A stretch of DNA of 64,000 nt, from the NCBI GenBank assembly GCA_021793395.1, contig JAJYSU010000002.1, positions 1 to 64,000 of the forward strand, read 5' to 3'. The stretch comes from Actinomycetes bacterium (GTDB lineage: Bacteria > Actinomycetota > Acidimicrobiia > Acidimicrobiales > RAAP-2). A program made the translations under genes and the position numbers. The notes under the pieces were generated by a model that made no database searches, was not told where the DNA came from, and worked only from the letters and a program-made list of their open reading frames with translations. Positions within the stretch are counted from its first letter, which is position 1. Each line of letters opens with the position of its first letter. Shown piece after piece: positions 29,580 through 39,378 of the stretch.

Positions 29580-30740
29580 TTACGACGCGGGCTCGCGCAC
29601 TCCGGCCCCGTCGTAGGGGGCCAGTCCCTCACCCAGCCGTCGAGCCAGTTCATCCCAACCAAACGTCGCCTCGGCCACCTGTCGCGCCCGCACGCCGTAC
29701 GCGGCGCGACGCTCGGGATCACTCAACAGGGAGGTCATCGCGCCCGCGAGGTCACGAACCCGCCCGGGGTGGTTCACTACCACACCGGTCTCGCCGTCAC
29801 GCACGGCCTCGTGACTGCCCCCCGAGCGACCGGCGATGGCCGCGACGCCCGCGGCGGCGGCCTCGACGAACACGATGCCGAATCCCTCCTGCTCGAGACC
29901 ACCCCATCGACTACGGCAATCCATGACCATCAGGTCACTCGCGGCGAGCCACGTCGGCAGGATGTCGTCGGGCACCCGACCGAGGAAGGTCACCGGGGCC
30001 GACGTCGCTCGTACGAGACGCTCCAGTCGCGCTCGGTCTCGCCCCGCTCCCCCAATCGCGACGCTCAGACCCTCGACGTGGCGAGCCACGTCGACACTCG
30101 CCCGAATCAGGGTATCCATTCCCTTTCGCGGCACGAGGCGCGAGTACGAACTCACCAAAGGGCCGTGCGGCGCCAGGCCCAACTCGCGTCGCACCTCGAG
30201 GCGTCGGTCCTCGGGCAGCGGATGAAACCGCTCCACGTCCACCCCCGGAGCAACGCGCACCACGGGGCACATCGCGTCACCGGCGTTACGACGCGCCTCC
30301 GCCTCGGGGTAGCCACCGGCGCTCACCGCCACTCGCGCGTGACGCAGCACGGTGCGAAGTGACGACGCCACCACGGGTAGGCGCCCGGGTACGGTGACCT
30401 CCGCGCCGTGCAGCACCACCCCGTACGGTCGTGACAACGTGGGTCCGAGCAGGCCGAGGGGCCACGCCGGGTCCAACAGAACCAACTCCGGCTGGTGACG
30501 AGCGATCGCGGCCTCGATGGCCGCGCGAGCCCGCCAGGTCGGAGCGAAGAGCGTCGCCGCGTCCACCCGTTCGACGACCATCCCACTCGAATGATCGAAC
30601 GCGTCGGCGTCGGGGTGTGAGCGGGCCGTGACGACAACCGCCCGACCGGGCTCTAGCCGACGCCAGAGTTCGTACAGGTACACCTGAATTCCCCCCGTCT
30701 TCGGCGGGAAATCATTGGTCACCAGGAGATGCCCAGCCAT
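29580..30740 (-). CDS. GT4 glycosyltransferase, PimB-like mannosyltransferase
   Basis: LLVTNDFPPKTGGIQVYLYELWRRL; EQEGFGIVFVEAAAAGVAAIAGRSGGSHEAV. Confidence 0.85.
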   Translation of the reverse strand: MAGHLLVTNDFPPKTGGIQVYLYELWRRLEPGRAVVVTARSHPDADAFDHSSGMVVERVDAATLFAPTWRARAAIEAAIARHQPELVLLDPAWPLGLLGPTLSRPYGVVLHGAEVTVPGRLPVVASSLRTVLRHARVAVSAGGYPEAEARRNAGDAMCPVVRVAPGVDVERFHPLPEDRRLEVRRELGLAPHGPLVSSYSRLVPRKGMDTLIRASVDVARHVEGLSVAIGGAGRDRARLERLVRATSAPVTFLGRVPDDILPTWLAASDLMVMDCRSRWGGLEQEGFGIVFVEAAAAGVAAIAGRSGGSHEAVRDGETGVVVNHPGRVRDLAGAMTSLLSDPERRAAYGVRARQVAEATFGWDELARRLGEGLAPYDGAGVREPAS

Positions 30741-30767
30741 CCGGCAACGTTACCGGCTTCGCGAAGG

Positions 30768-30974
30768 CTAGGAGTGCGTCACCGCCCGGTAGCGCAGCGA
30801 GGGGACGAGTCCCTCGTCACTCAACCAGCGCGCGACGTCCGCGTCTCGACCCTCGAGGGCGAGCTCACCCGGCGGACCACCGACCACGAAGCTGACTAGG
30901 CAGTCGTGGCAGTCGGGTGTGGCGCGGCGCACACAGTGCGCACAACTGATCGACACTTCGACGGGCTGGTGCAT
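30768..30974 (-). CDS. Small Cys-rich protein
   Basis: MHQPVEVSISCAHCVRRATPDCHDCLVSFVVGG...; four Cys in two CxxC pairs. Confidence 0.55.
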   Translation of the reverse strand: MHQPVEVSISCAHCVRRATPDCHDCLVSFVVGGPPGELALEGRDADVARWLSDEGLVPSLRYRAVTHS

Positions 30975-31066
30975 CGTGACCTCATTCTCTTGTCTGTCTC
31001 GCGTCACCACACTGACGCACCCCTGTGACACACGTCGCCCGATCGCGAGCGCTCACCTCACCGTCG

Positions 31067-31474
31067 TCAACGCGACGAGAGGAACACGTCGACCTCGTGA
31101 GCGACCTGTTCGGGGGCGAATACCACGCCCTCGCTCATTACTCTCGCCGTGACGGGGTCAACGACGACGTAGGACGGAGCGGAGCGGATATCCAGGGCCG
31201 CCCATAGTGAGGGTGAGACGACCACGTCGGCGGCGGCGTCACGCCACTCCTGCGAGGTGAACTCGTACTCGCTGATCACCAACACCGACAGTGCCCCGAG
31301 TGCACCGCTCGGGGTCGAGAACACGAAATCACGGCAGCCATTGCAGAACTCCTTGACCGCCACCACTACCGTCACCGCATCGAAAGTCCCACGCGTAGGG
31401 CAGCCCCGGACAACTCCCACGAAGTCGCGAGGTGCCGGCCTCTCGCGAGGACGGTCGAAGGATCCCGGACGCAC
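31067..31474 (-). CDS. Thioredoxin-fold-like protein with CxxC motif
   Basis: VVVAVKEFCNGCRDFVFSTP...SAPSYVVVDPVTARVM: CNGC plus cis-Pro-like APSYVVVDP; start uncertain. Confidence 0.5.
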   Translation of the reverse strand: MRPGSFDRPRERPAPRDFVGVVRGCPTRGTFDAVTVVVAVKEFCNGCRDFVFSTPSGALGALSVLVISEYEFTSQEWRDAAADVVVSPSLWAALDIRSAPSYVVVDPVTARVMSEGVVFAPEQVAHEVDVFLSSR

Positions 31475-31477
31475 GCG

Positions 31478-31687
31478 CTACGCCGTTTCGGCAATCTCCT
31501 CCACGTCGCGACCGTGACCGCACCAGCGACACGTCACGGATTCCACGGTACTGGCCACGACATCCGACTCCTCAACAACCAAGTCCCCGCCGACGGTGAA
31601 GTGATAAAAGGACCGTACCGTCGTCGTCTCCACCACATCAAAACGAGTCAGGTTGCCGCACGCGGCACAGCGATAGCGAGTAGTCAC
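31478..31687 (-). CDS. Zinc-ribbon protein
   Basis: VTTRYRCAACGNLTRFDVVETTT...ESVTCRWCGHGRDVEEIAETA: two CxxC knuckles; GTG start at 31687. Confidence 0.6.
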   Translation of the reverse strand: MTTRYRCAACGNLTRFDVVETTTVRSFYHFTVGGDLVVEESDVVASTVESVTCRWCGHGRDVEEIAETA

Positions 31688-31731
31688 GTCACTACGGTAC
31701 CGTCTCACGTTCGCGCACGTGCACGGCACTC

Positions 31732-32325
31732 TCACTCCTCCGGCTCGATCCAGTACGGAGTCGGTGGCGTGACGCCTACGTCGAAGACCGTGTCCAGAGG
31801 ATGTGACCCGTGGTGACATTCGGCACGCTCGTGATCGATCACGCGACTCAGCGCCTTAGGATGGCGCACGCGCCCGACCGGGATCGGCCCCGCTGCCATC
31901 TCGAGGATGACCAACCCGCGTTGCGTCAGCCGCTCGTAGACGCGCTGCTCGGTACGCATCGCCACCACGTCTCGCAGATCGTACGCCACCGAGTAGTGGT
32001 GCAAGACTCCCCCCTCCACGATCACTTGCGCCGAGGTGACGTGAATCTTGTGAGAGCGCCACCGCCACACACGCGTTGCGGTGAGGACCAGGCACGGGCC
32101 GACGAGTACCAACGCGAGCAGGGCGTGGTGCGTCCGCGCGACGGCGAGGTAGTGCGACGCGACCTGGACAATCACTACCGCCACGATCGTGACGATCATC
32201 GGACCCCACACACCGCGAGCGATGGGTGTCACCGAGACAACGTGACGCTCGTCGTCACTGAGTGTCAGTCGTTGTCCCACGTTCCCAGAGTAAGGACCCA
32301 CGCGTGCGCCGTGGTGACATCTCAC
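31732..32325 (-). CDS. Membrane protein with bacterial PH (bPH2-like) domain
   Basis: Two TM helices followed by HKIHVTSAQVIVEGGVLHHYSVAYDLRDVVAMRTEQRVYERL. Confidence 0.65.
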   Translation of the reverse strand: MRCHHGARVGPYSGNVGQRLTLSDDERHVVSVTPIARGVWGPMIVTIVAVVIVQVASHYLAVARTHHALLALVLVGPCLVLTATRVWRWRSHKIHVTSAQVIVEGGVLHHYSVAYDLRDVVAMRTEQRVYERLTQRGLVILEMAAGPIPVGRVRHPKALSRVIDHERAECHHGSHPLDTVFDVGVTPPTPYWIEPEE

Positions 32326-32398
32326 GTCGTCACCGTTCTCCCGCCTCGCGCCGCGCTCGGGAGCGACCGCGGCGTCGAGCTCCGGGCGACGTCGCGCG

Positions 32399-32809
32399 TC
32401 AGGCGTTGCGCAGTTGGCGCGCGACGGACGTGAGGTATTCGCGCAGTTCGTTGAAGCGCTCGGTGCTCAGGCGATCGCGCACCGAGTCCAGCGCGATGTC
32501 CATGGCCGCGATCCAGGCGTCACGCGCCGCCGGAGTGATCGTGAACGGTACGTGGCGCATTCGCAAACGCGGATGGCCCCTCTCGCGGCTATAGGTGGCC
32601 GGACCTCCCCAGTACTGAACGAGGAAGAGGGCGAGATTCCGCTTGGCGTCAGTGAGGTCCTCGGGATACATGGGGCGAAGGAGGTCGTCTCGCGCGACCA
32701 CCTCGTAGAAGGCGTCGACCAAGGAGTCGAAAAACGACGGACCCACCTCATCGTAGAGTGATTCCGCCACACCTCTCAGAATACGGGGGCGTGCTCTAGA
32801 CTCGTTCAA
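32399..32809 (-). CDS. Truncated hemoglobin (group II-like globin)
   Basis: FFDSLVDAFYEVVARDDLLRPMYPEDLTDAKRNLALFLVQYWGGPATYSRERGHPRLRMRHVPFTI. Confidence 0.92.
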   Translation of the reverse strand: MNESRARPRILRGVAESLYDEVGPSFFDSLVDAFYEVVARDDLLRPMYPEDLTDAKRNLALFLVQYWGGPATYSRERGHPRLRMRHVPFTITPAARDAWIAAMDIALDSVRDRLSTERFNELREYLTSVARQLRNA

Positions 32810-32824
32810 GCACCCCCCGGGGCG

Positions 32825-32897
<73 letters not shown>

Positions 32898-32984
32898 TCC
32901 ACAGTTTCCCCGAAAAGCCAATGACGCCAAGGCTTCTAGTTTTCCGACCGTTGACCGCCAGGCACCGCGAGTGTCCATTGTGGG

Positions 32985-33021
32985 GTGCCTTTTAGTGCCC
33001 GTTGGTGCCCACGTAGTGCCC
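32985..33021 (+). repeat. Four helically phased GTGCC[C/T] repeats
   Basis: GTGCCT 32985, GTGCCC 32995, 33005 and 33016. Confidence 0.6.
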
Positions 33022-33419
33022 AAAAGGGACCAAACGTCAGCCAGTCGTCATTGGATTCACGTGCCGAGTGACGAAGAAGCCAGCAGTTTATTTCGTGCAC
33101 CGACCCGATGCCCGGGACAGCAGTGAACAAGACGTAACTCCCTGCACACAAGGGCAGCGAGTTCGACGTAGTCGCACCGTCCGCGTCAGCCCACGTACTT
33201 CATTCCTCCTCGCGATCGAGTTCTTGGCTCTCGCCTCGTCGAATCTCGATTACGCCATCGTTCAGGCGACCACGGCTACCTGTGCGCTCATCATCTACAC
33301 GAACGGCGGACTCTCGTGGCACGCATGCGCTCCGTATCCAGTCGCCGCCAAGAGATCCTGCGACCGGGAACGCCTTCCTACATTGGATGCTGCCTCCCGA
33401 CCGGCCACTCGCGAGCTGC

Positions 33420-34475
33420 TTACCCGCAGAGACCGAGAACCGCTTGCTCAACCGCGCTCTTCACCTCTTGGCCCATTTTCTCGAGACCCCGATGGGTGAT
33501 GGGAATATTCGCTCCTCCCCAGCCACCCCAACGTTCCGAACGTGTGATGAGAACCGACTTCCTCCGGCTGAGGCGCACCAGCGTCACTGTCGCCGTTCCG
33601 AGGGCAAGTTCCACACTCGTCGATCCAGATGCGATGACTTCATCGGTGGCGGCACTGACGCAACCGTTGAGCCACGCCGGCAACTGCCGATGTAGTGAGT
33701 CGGCCGGCGAAACTTCCAACGCCTCGATACGAGGGTTGGAGAGCAGCTCGTCGATGAGACTTCTCGAACCCGCGACGTAGGTCCATGCCAGGTCAATCTC
33801 GCTGGCGACGCACCATGACCGATCAATCGGCCACCAGAGATTCGGCGACTGAAACCTCGACACGCTGAAACAGGTAGCGCCCACCACCGGTCCTTCAAAC
33901 ATCGCGTACGAACGCCATGGCAACTCGAAGACTGGCGTCTCACCAACTCGCCGCGGGAGTTCATCGGCGAGGAGCCCCTGCACACTCAATGTACCCCCAT
34001 AACCCTCCCAGACGCCGAATAGACAGAGTCCCGTCGACCGGGCAGAGAGAACGCTCACCAGTTCAAGTGCGTCGGATCGCGATAGTGAGCCCTCTCGGGG
34101 GCCTTGGCCGGACCAGGGAGGCCCTGTAAGCGGTGGCACCTCGGGTAGTGCCACCTCATGCCACAGAATCGAGGCGTCGAGCGCGACGTCACTCCAGCGA
34201 GAGACGTCCGCCCATCGAATTGGTGGCTCACCGTCGCGCTCTTCCACAGGATGAAGCATCCGTGCGTACGCTTCGAAACCCGTGGGGACCCACGAAGTTA
34301 CTACTGCATCCCGTGGCGACCGGAGACGCTCACGGAGCCACGCGAAGCGCGAGAGTCCATCATCTGACAAGTCCAGATTGGAAAGCCGCACGCTCGTATA
34401 CTGGCACAGCCGCCATTCGATTCGTTCCAGTTGACGCCGTCGAATCGTGCCACAATGCACGTCAGCCCACCGCAC
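33420..34475 (-). CDS. Conserved actinobacterial protein of unknown function
   Basis: 351 aa; VPTGFEAYARMLHPV, IRWADVSRWS, SPNLWWPIDRSWCVASEIDLAWTYVAGS match a widespread uncharacterised actinobacterial family (from memory). Confidence 0.7.
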   Translation of the reverse strand: MRWADVHCGTIRRRQLERIEWRLCQYTSVRLSNLDLSDDGLSRFAWLRERLRSPRDAVVTSWVPTGFEAYARMLHPVEERDGEPPIRWADVSRWSDVALDASILWHEVALPEVPPLTGPPWSGQGPREGSLSRSDALELVSVLSARSTGLCLFGVWEGYGGTLSVQGLLADELPRRVGETPVFELPWRSYAMFEGPVVGATCFSVSRFQSPNLWWPIDRSWCVASEIDLAWTYVAGSRSLIDELLSNPRIEALEVSPADSLHRQLPAWLNGCVSAATDEVIASGSTSVELALGTATVTLVRLSRRKSVLITRSERWGGWGGANIPITHRGLEKMGQEVKSAVEQAVLGLCG

Positions 34476-34519
34476 TCACACGCATTGGAGTATGACAACC
34501 TTGTCTGACCAGAGCCTGG

Positions 34520-34966
34520 TCAGTGTGTTTTGAGGAACGCCTCAATCGCTGGAACGAATATGGTCACCTTCTGAGAGAGGATGGCGTGACCGGCGTCGGG
34601 GAAGAGGAAGAGGAAGAGCATGAGTTGTGCTTTCGGAATAGGGGAGGCGAGCCGGTAAGCGTTGACGGCTGGATCGAGGCGGTCAACAGTGCCGTCGGCG
34701 ACGAGCGTGGACACGTCGATATTTGAGGTTTTGCCCCCGGCCGAGTCGCGGCCGGCGAACCACTCATCGTCCACGTACTTTTGGTCCGTGACCACGGCCG
34801 AAGGCGCCGACGACGACGCATCGTAGTTCCCGGTGACGATTCCGAAGGCCTCCTTCGCTGCGGTTTGGTTAGGCGGGAAGGGGGCTGACAGCACCTTGGT
34901 CGAGTTCGTGCTCTTCAAATCATTGATCCCCCTTCGGCAAACTCGGGACCCGATGGGGCGCGGCAA
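34520..34966 (-). pseudogene. Alpha/beta hydrolase C-terminal fragment
   Basis: VSTLVADGTVDRLDPAVNAYRLASPIPKAQLMLFLFLFPDAGHAILSQ...: terminal Asp/His region only; nucleophile portion absent. Confidence 0.65.
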
Positions 34967-35003
34967 ATAGGTGCCGGTTCACGTCGGGCCTTCGACATAG
35001 TTT

Positions 35004-35933
35004 CTATTTGCTGGCCGACTTCATGAACCGGTTGAGTAAGTAGACCTCAGTGCCAGCGAGCCCCACAGAAAAGAAGAGCGTGATTCGGTCAGCTTCGGGT
35101 CGAGTGACTTCACCGGCGCGCACGGCACCAAGGGAGACAAGCCGATCCCGCTAGGGTGTTCCGATCAAAATATTGGGGGGATCGTAGGCATCGATCTGCG
35201 CAAGAGAGTCGGTGACAATCATTGCTGCGACTGCGGGGAGGTCCAGTCCGAACTCCGCTCGCCCCTGTTGTTTGGGCCCGAGAGTGGTGACATAGGCACC
35301 AGACTCCAGCCAATCGGCGTCGATCACCGGTGTCGGGCTGCTGGTGGCGAGGATCACGATGTCTGCGCCGCTGACGGCAGTCCGGGCGGATGACGCGCTG
35401 CGGCATTCGGCACCGGTCAGAGCTTTTGCCCGCTCCACGAACGCGTCGCGTCGCGCTTGGTTTCGAGAATAGATTCTGACTTCGCTCAGGTTCCGCACTG
35501 CAGACAGGGCCCACAATTGGGTGGCCGCCTGGGTCCCGGTGCCAATGATGGCCGCCACTGTGGCCGTGGGCGAGGCCAGTGCATCAGCCGCGACCGCTCC
35601 GATGGCTCCCGTGCGGCGCGGTCCAAGCTCGTTGCCGACCGCAATCGCCCGGACGGTGCCAGTGGCCTCGTCATGGGCGACGACGACTTGCTCCCCGGGC
35701 TCTGCGGGGAACGTATCGTACGAGCGGTAACCAAACCACGATCCGCGAAGTTGTCCCGCGGTGAACATGACTCGCCCGCCTCCGAGGTCAGCATGGGCGC
35801 GGGGCGGTGCGACAAGGTTGCCATGATGATGGTCGTCGATGGCCTCGCCCATCCACTGAACCGCGTCTTTTGCGTTCAACTGTGAACGAATCTCGTCGTC
35901 AGAAAAGATCACGGTCACTGTTTCATTATGCAA
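35004..35933 (-). pseudogene. Ornithine cyclodeaminase/mu-crystallin family gene with in-frame TAG
   Basis: ORF 35151..35933 continues in the same frame past TAG as RDRLVSLGAVRAGEVTRPEADRITLFFSVGLAGTEVYLLNRFMKSASK*, the expected family C-terminus. Confidence 0.8.
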
Positions 35934-36320
35934 CGCGTACCACCTCTCAGCCGGATGCCCTCGTTTGCGCTGACATTGTCGTATGACGGGACCTTGATCG
36001 CTGGCCCGAAGATCGTTCTTGAGTGCATTCTTGGCTAAGAGGGGACCAAGATCTGAGTGTTTGAACCTCTGGTCGTTCGCTTTGACGGACTCAGGTCTTC
36101 AATCTCCCATCAGGTGGCATTCGGCTTGCGTCGGGCCCCTGATCTAAACCCGGTTGTAATTACCACGCCCCATCGGGTCCCGAGTTTGCCGAAGGTGCAT
36201 TGATCACGGCGTGTGGGCTTCACGGTGCCGGTCCCCGGAATCGTCGTCAGCACAGAGGACCAGCACACGCCGAACCGAAGAAGGTCGTCACTCAGTAATT
36301 AAATTGACAAAACTGTCCAA

Positions 36321-36623
36321 TCAAGGTTGACATGCTCCGCGACTGGTTGTTTCGAGGACAAATGCCACGCGGTCCGCGGTGACCGAGAGGCCCGTCTCCT
36401 CCAGCACTTCTCTTCGAGCCGCGGCGGCTGTGCCTTCGCCCAACTTCGGCGTTCCGCCCGGCAGCACCCAATTGGTTTCGGCACTCTCGCGACGACAGAG
36501 GAGCACCGTGTCGTCGCGAAAGACGAGAGCGGAACACCGCATGTTTACCAACTCGCCGGTGTCGGGATGGCTCAGCAATATCTCCGAATCCTCGGCAACG
36601 CGTCTCCGCTGAGGTAACTTCAT
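36321..36623 (-). pseudogene. Nudix hydrolase, C-terminally truncated
   Basis: Nudix box GGTPKLGEGTAAAARREVLEETGLSV; ORF stops soon after. Confidence 0.7.
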
Positions 36624-37281
36624 GACTCCGACCTCGCACTCACGGCTCGCCGCCGCTTGGCGTGCCATCGCCGCATGAACGGAGAGCGTCCTCCGCGTCC
36701 TCGACGATTGATGCCGTACTCTTCGAGCCTGCGAAGGATGGTAGGTGTGGGCGAGCCTGTGAGGAGCTCAATGTGGAACATTGAGAGGCCGCACACGCTG
36801 TACAGATCAGTCAGAAGCCCTTTGGTCAACTCAACGGGCAATGGAAATCGCTGCCAGAGAGGACCGGCTTCGCGCATGAAGGGAACTCCGTGATGCACGA
36901 GAACCCGCGACACCTCAGTGTCTTCGTAGAGAGCATCCATGAGGACGATGTCAAGTGCCTCCGACGGTCGGTGAGATCCGCCCGCGCGCACCGGGAGCCC
37001 CCCGAGTGTGCGGACCGCAGCACAATCTTCCCGGACATGCCAAGCTCCTCACCCACCGACGCGGCGGGCCACTCCTTTTCAATGTAGAGGCGACGAAGTT
37101 CTTCGGGATCGACATCGCCTCGATCACAGCGATTGAACTGACCGCGCGGCCGCGTCTCGATCCCCCACAGTTTCAGTCTGCTCCTCACCAGGCGATCGGA
37201 AATGCCCAAGCCCTTGCCGATCTCAACCGAGCTCATCTGACAGTTGATGTAGAGGTAGCGGAGCAATTCCTCACCTATCAT
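36620..37281 (-). pseudogene. Three-repeat HTH protein interrupted by a frameshift
   Basis: ORFs 36826..37281 and 36620..36991 join if one nt is added to the C6 run at 36998-37003; three aligned ~45-aa HTH-like repeats. Confidence 0.65.
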
Positions 37282-37486
37282 CCTCTTAACCTTCAGTGGT
37301 CAACGGCGACCCGCACCGGTTGCCTTCTTCAAGTGGGGTGCCTTGCCCGCCGCCCAGATAAGACACTCTGCATTCGCAGTCGCCGTCCGGTCGCAGGCAG
37401 GGCATGGAGTGCAGCTTCCTCGTACCCGTCGCAACCCTTGGGATCTCGTCAGGGACCGGCGAGTTCGATACGAGGTAGTGGCTTAG

Positions 37487-37999
37487 CTATTGACCCCGGT
37501 CGTGCCTGCTTACGAAGCGCCATTGGATCTCGCTATCGACTTCACTGGAACGATTGAAGCCGACCCGCTCAAGTGTGCGGATGGATGGCAGATTGTTGGG
37601 GTCGCAGCTGGCTTCTATGGACCGAACAGTCGGCTGGGCCAGTGCCCATTCGACAAGTGCTCTTGCCGCCTCTGTGGCATAGCCGTGACGGCGCCGATCT
37701 GGGATTACGCTGTACCCGATTTCGATTGTACCCGCACCATCTGGCGGTCCCTTGAAACCGATATCGCCGACAACAGCTCGACTCGCGCTGTCGATCATCA
37801 CCCAAACGCCGAAGGGTTCCGCCGCGGGAGACACGGGCGGTCGTAAACGAAGCACACCGAGAAGATTCGGCTCCGGCCACGTTGGCAGCAGCGTCGCACC
37901 GAGGACGATGCCCGCTTTATCCCTGTCCTCAGACAACAACACAGCTGCATTTGCAGGCAGCGGCTTCAGTTCAAGTCGCTCAGTCGTTAGGCTCGGCAT
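37487..37999 (-). CDS. GNAT acetyltransferase, RimJ/RimL-like
   Basis: TTERLELKPL; GTIEIGYSVIPDRRRHGYATEAARALVEWAL; NLPSIRTLERVGF. Confidence 0.9.
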   Translation of the reverse strand: MPSLTTERLELKPLPANAAVLLSEDRDKAGIVLGATLLPTWPEPNLLGVLRLRPPVSPAAEPFGVWVMIDSASRAVVGDIGFKGPPDGAGTIEIGYSVIPDRRRHGYATEAARALVEWALAQPTVRSIEASCDPNNLPSIRTLERVGFNRSSEVDSEIQWRFVSRHDRGQ

Positions 38000-38289
38000 T
38001 TCACGACCCTACTGCCATGTCGCAAGCGCAGTACAGGGTATTCGGTGCGAGCCCAGTCGCCTGTGGCAAGCGCCGAGTCGGCGTTCTGCTTGGCGGCTGG
38101 CCGGGACCGCTGGCGCGACGTCGGCGGCGAGAGTCGGCCACACGACGCCGATGTCTGCGCTCGGCGCGGCCACCGCCGTCGGCGTGCGCGCTCTGGCGGA
38201 GCCACGAACGGAACCGAGCCGTACCGTCCCGGCGGCCCGTCGGCATGGGGAACCTGAGGGAGCCGCGAGGTGGTCCTGTCGCTCTCAGA

Positions 38290-38309
38290 GTGGCACGGAC
38301 GTGGCACGG
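38290..38309 (+). repeat. Direct repeat GTGGCACGG x2 near right att-like copy
   Basis: GTGGCACGG at 38290 and 38301, 11-bp period. Confidence 0.55.
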
Positions 38310-38376
38310 CAGCCTCTCTGAACTTCCAGATTAGGGGCTCTGACGTGCCCTGATTCGTTCCTGCGGGAGGACACGA

Positions 38377-38425
38377 CTCCAGCCTTCCAAGCTGGCCATG
38401 CGGGACCGATTCCCGTCACCCGCTC
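38377..38425 (+). repeat. att-like direct repeat, right copy (defective tRNA-Gly 3' half)
   Basis: 49 nt; T-loop TTC replaced (GGACCGATTCC), no 5' half. Confidence 0.85.
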
Positions 38426-38553
38426 CACCCCACGTCTCCCCCCGACCGCGCCACTACGGCACGTCGCCCGCCGACAATGCCCCTTCGCGACGCACGGGAC
38501 GCGCTCGGCGTGGCGTGCGGCGACGAGACGCTCAGGGCCGACAAAACATGTCG

Positions 38554-39072
38554 TCAGGGAACGTCACGCTGATACGCGACGAGCATCACTCCGGCCTGAG
38601 GTGAACGGTCGCGCGAGGGGTCGCGCGTGAATCCCAATTGCTCGTAGAGCGCGTGAGCTGCGGTCATAGCGGTAGCGCTCACCAGAACGAGCCGTCGGCA
38701 CCCCAGGTTCACACTGCGACTCAGACAATCGAGGACCAGGAGTCGACCCACGCCGTGGCGTCGCGCGCGCGGCACGACGGCGAGCATTCGCAGAACCGCC
38801 TCACCCGAATGCGCCCCCTCGGACCAGCGCGCGGACGCGCGCCACGTGAACAGCGACGCCGTCCCGAGAAGATCACCAGATGCACGCTCTCGTGCGACGA
38901 GGAGAAGCCCCGCCTCGGCGCGCGCGCTCGCGTCGCGCAACTCATCCACGTACCCGCCACTCGCGAACCCGTCGACCACGTACGCGTCGGCCGTAAGTTG
39001 GCCTACCTTCTCGAACTCGTCCGGGCGCGCGAGCCCAATCTCAGCGTCGCCACTGCCTACGAAGTCGACCAC
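38554..39072 (-). CDS. GNAT acetyltransferase
   Basis: LRMLAVVPRARRHGVGRLLVLDCLSRSVNLGCRRLVLVSATAMTAAHALYEQLGF. Confidence 0.88.
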   Translation of the reverse strand: MVDFVGSGDAEIGLARPDEFEKVGQLTADAYVVDGFASGGYVDELRDASARAEAGLLLVARERASGDLLGTASLFTWRASARWSEGAHSGEAVLRMLAVVPRARRHGVGRLLVLDCLSRSVNLGCRRLVLVSATAMTAAHALYEQLGFTRDPSRDRSPQAGVMLVAYQRDVP

Positions 39073-39082
39073 GTCCTCACTC

Positions 39083-39182
39083 TAGAGAGCCACACGAGAC
39101 CGAGCGAAACGCGGACCGTGAGCCGGGACGCGCTCCACTGTCGAGATTCTGAGTGCTGCGAACCAACGACGGTCTCGACGGG
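39083..39182 (+). repeat. 100-bp direct repeat, copy A
   Basis: About 96% identical to 41498-41597, with an identical 66-nt core. Confidence 0.9.
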
Positions 39183-39378
39183 CGGCATCGCTAGAGCTGC
39201 TCGATCCGAGCCCGGGCCGCCACGGCTTCCGTTCGGCGCGAGTAACAGACCAGAGGTCGAGCAGGGCGTAAAGGGGAGTGGGAAGTACGCAGCGTCAGAT
39301 CACGCCAGGGACGCCGAATCGGTTGAAGGGGATCAGCCGAGTACTGCGAAGCCAGTCAATGTGCTACAGTTGACGCAT

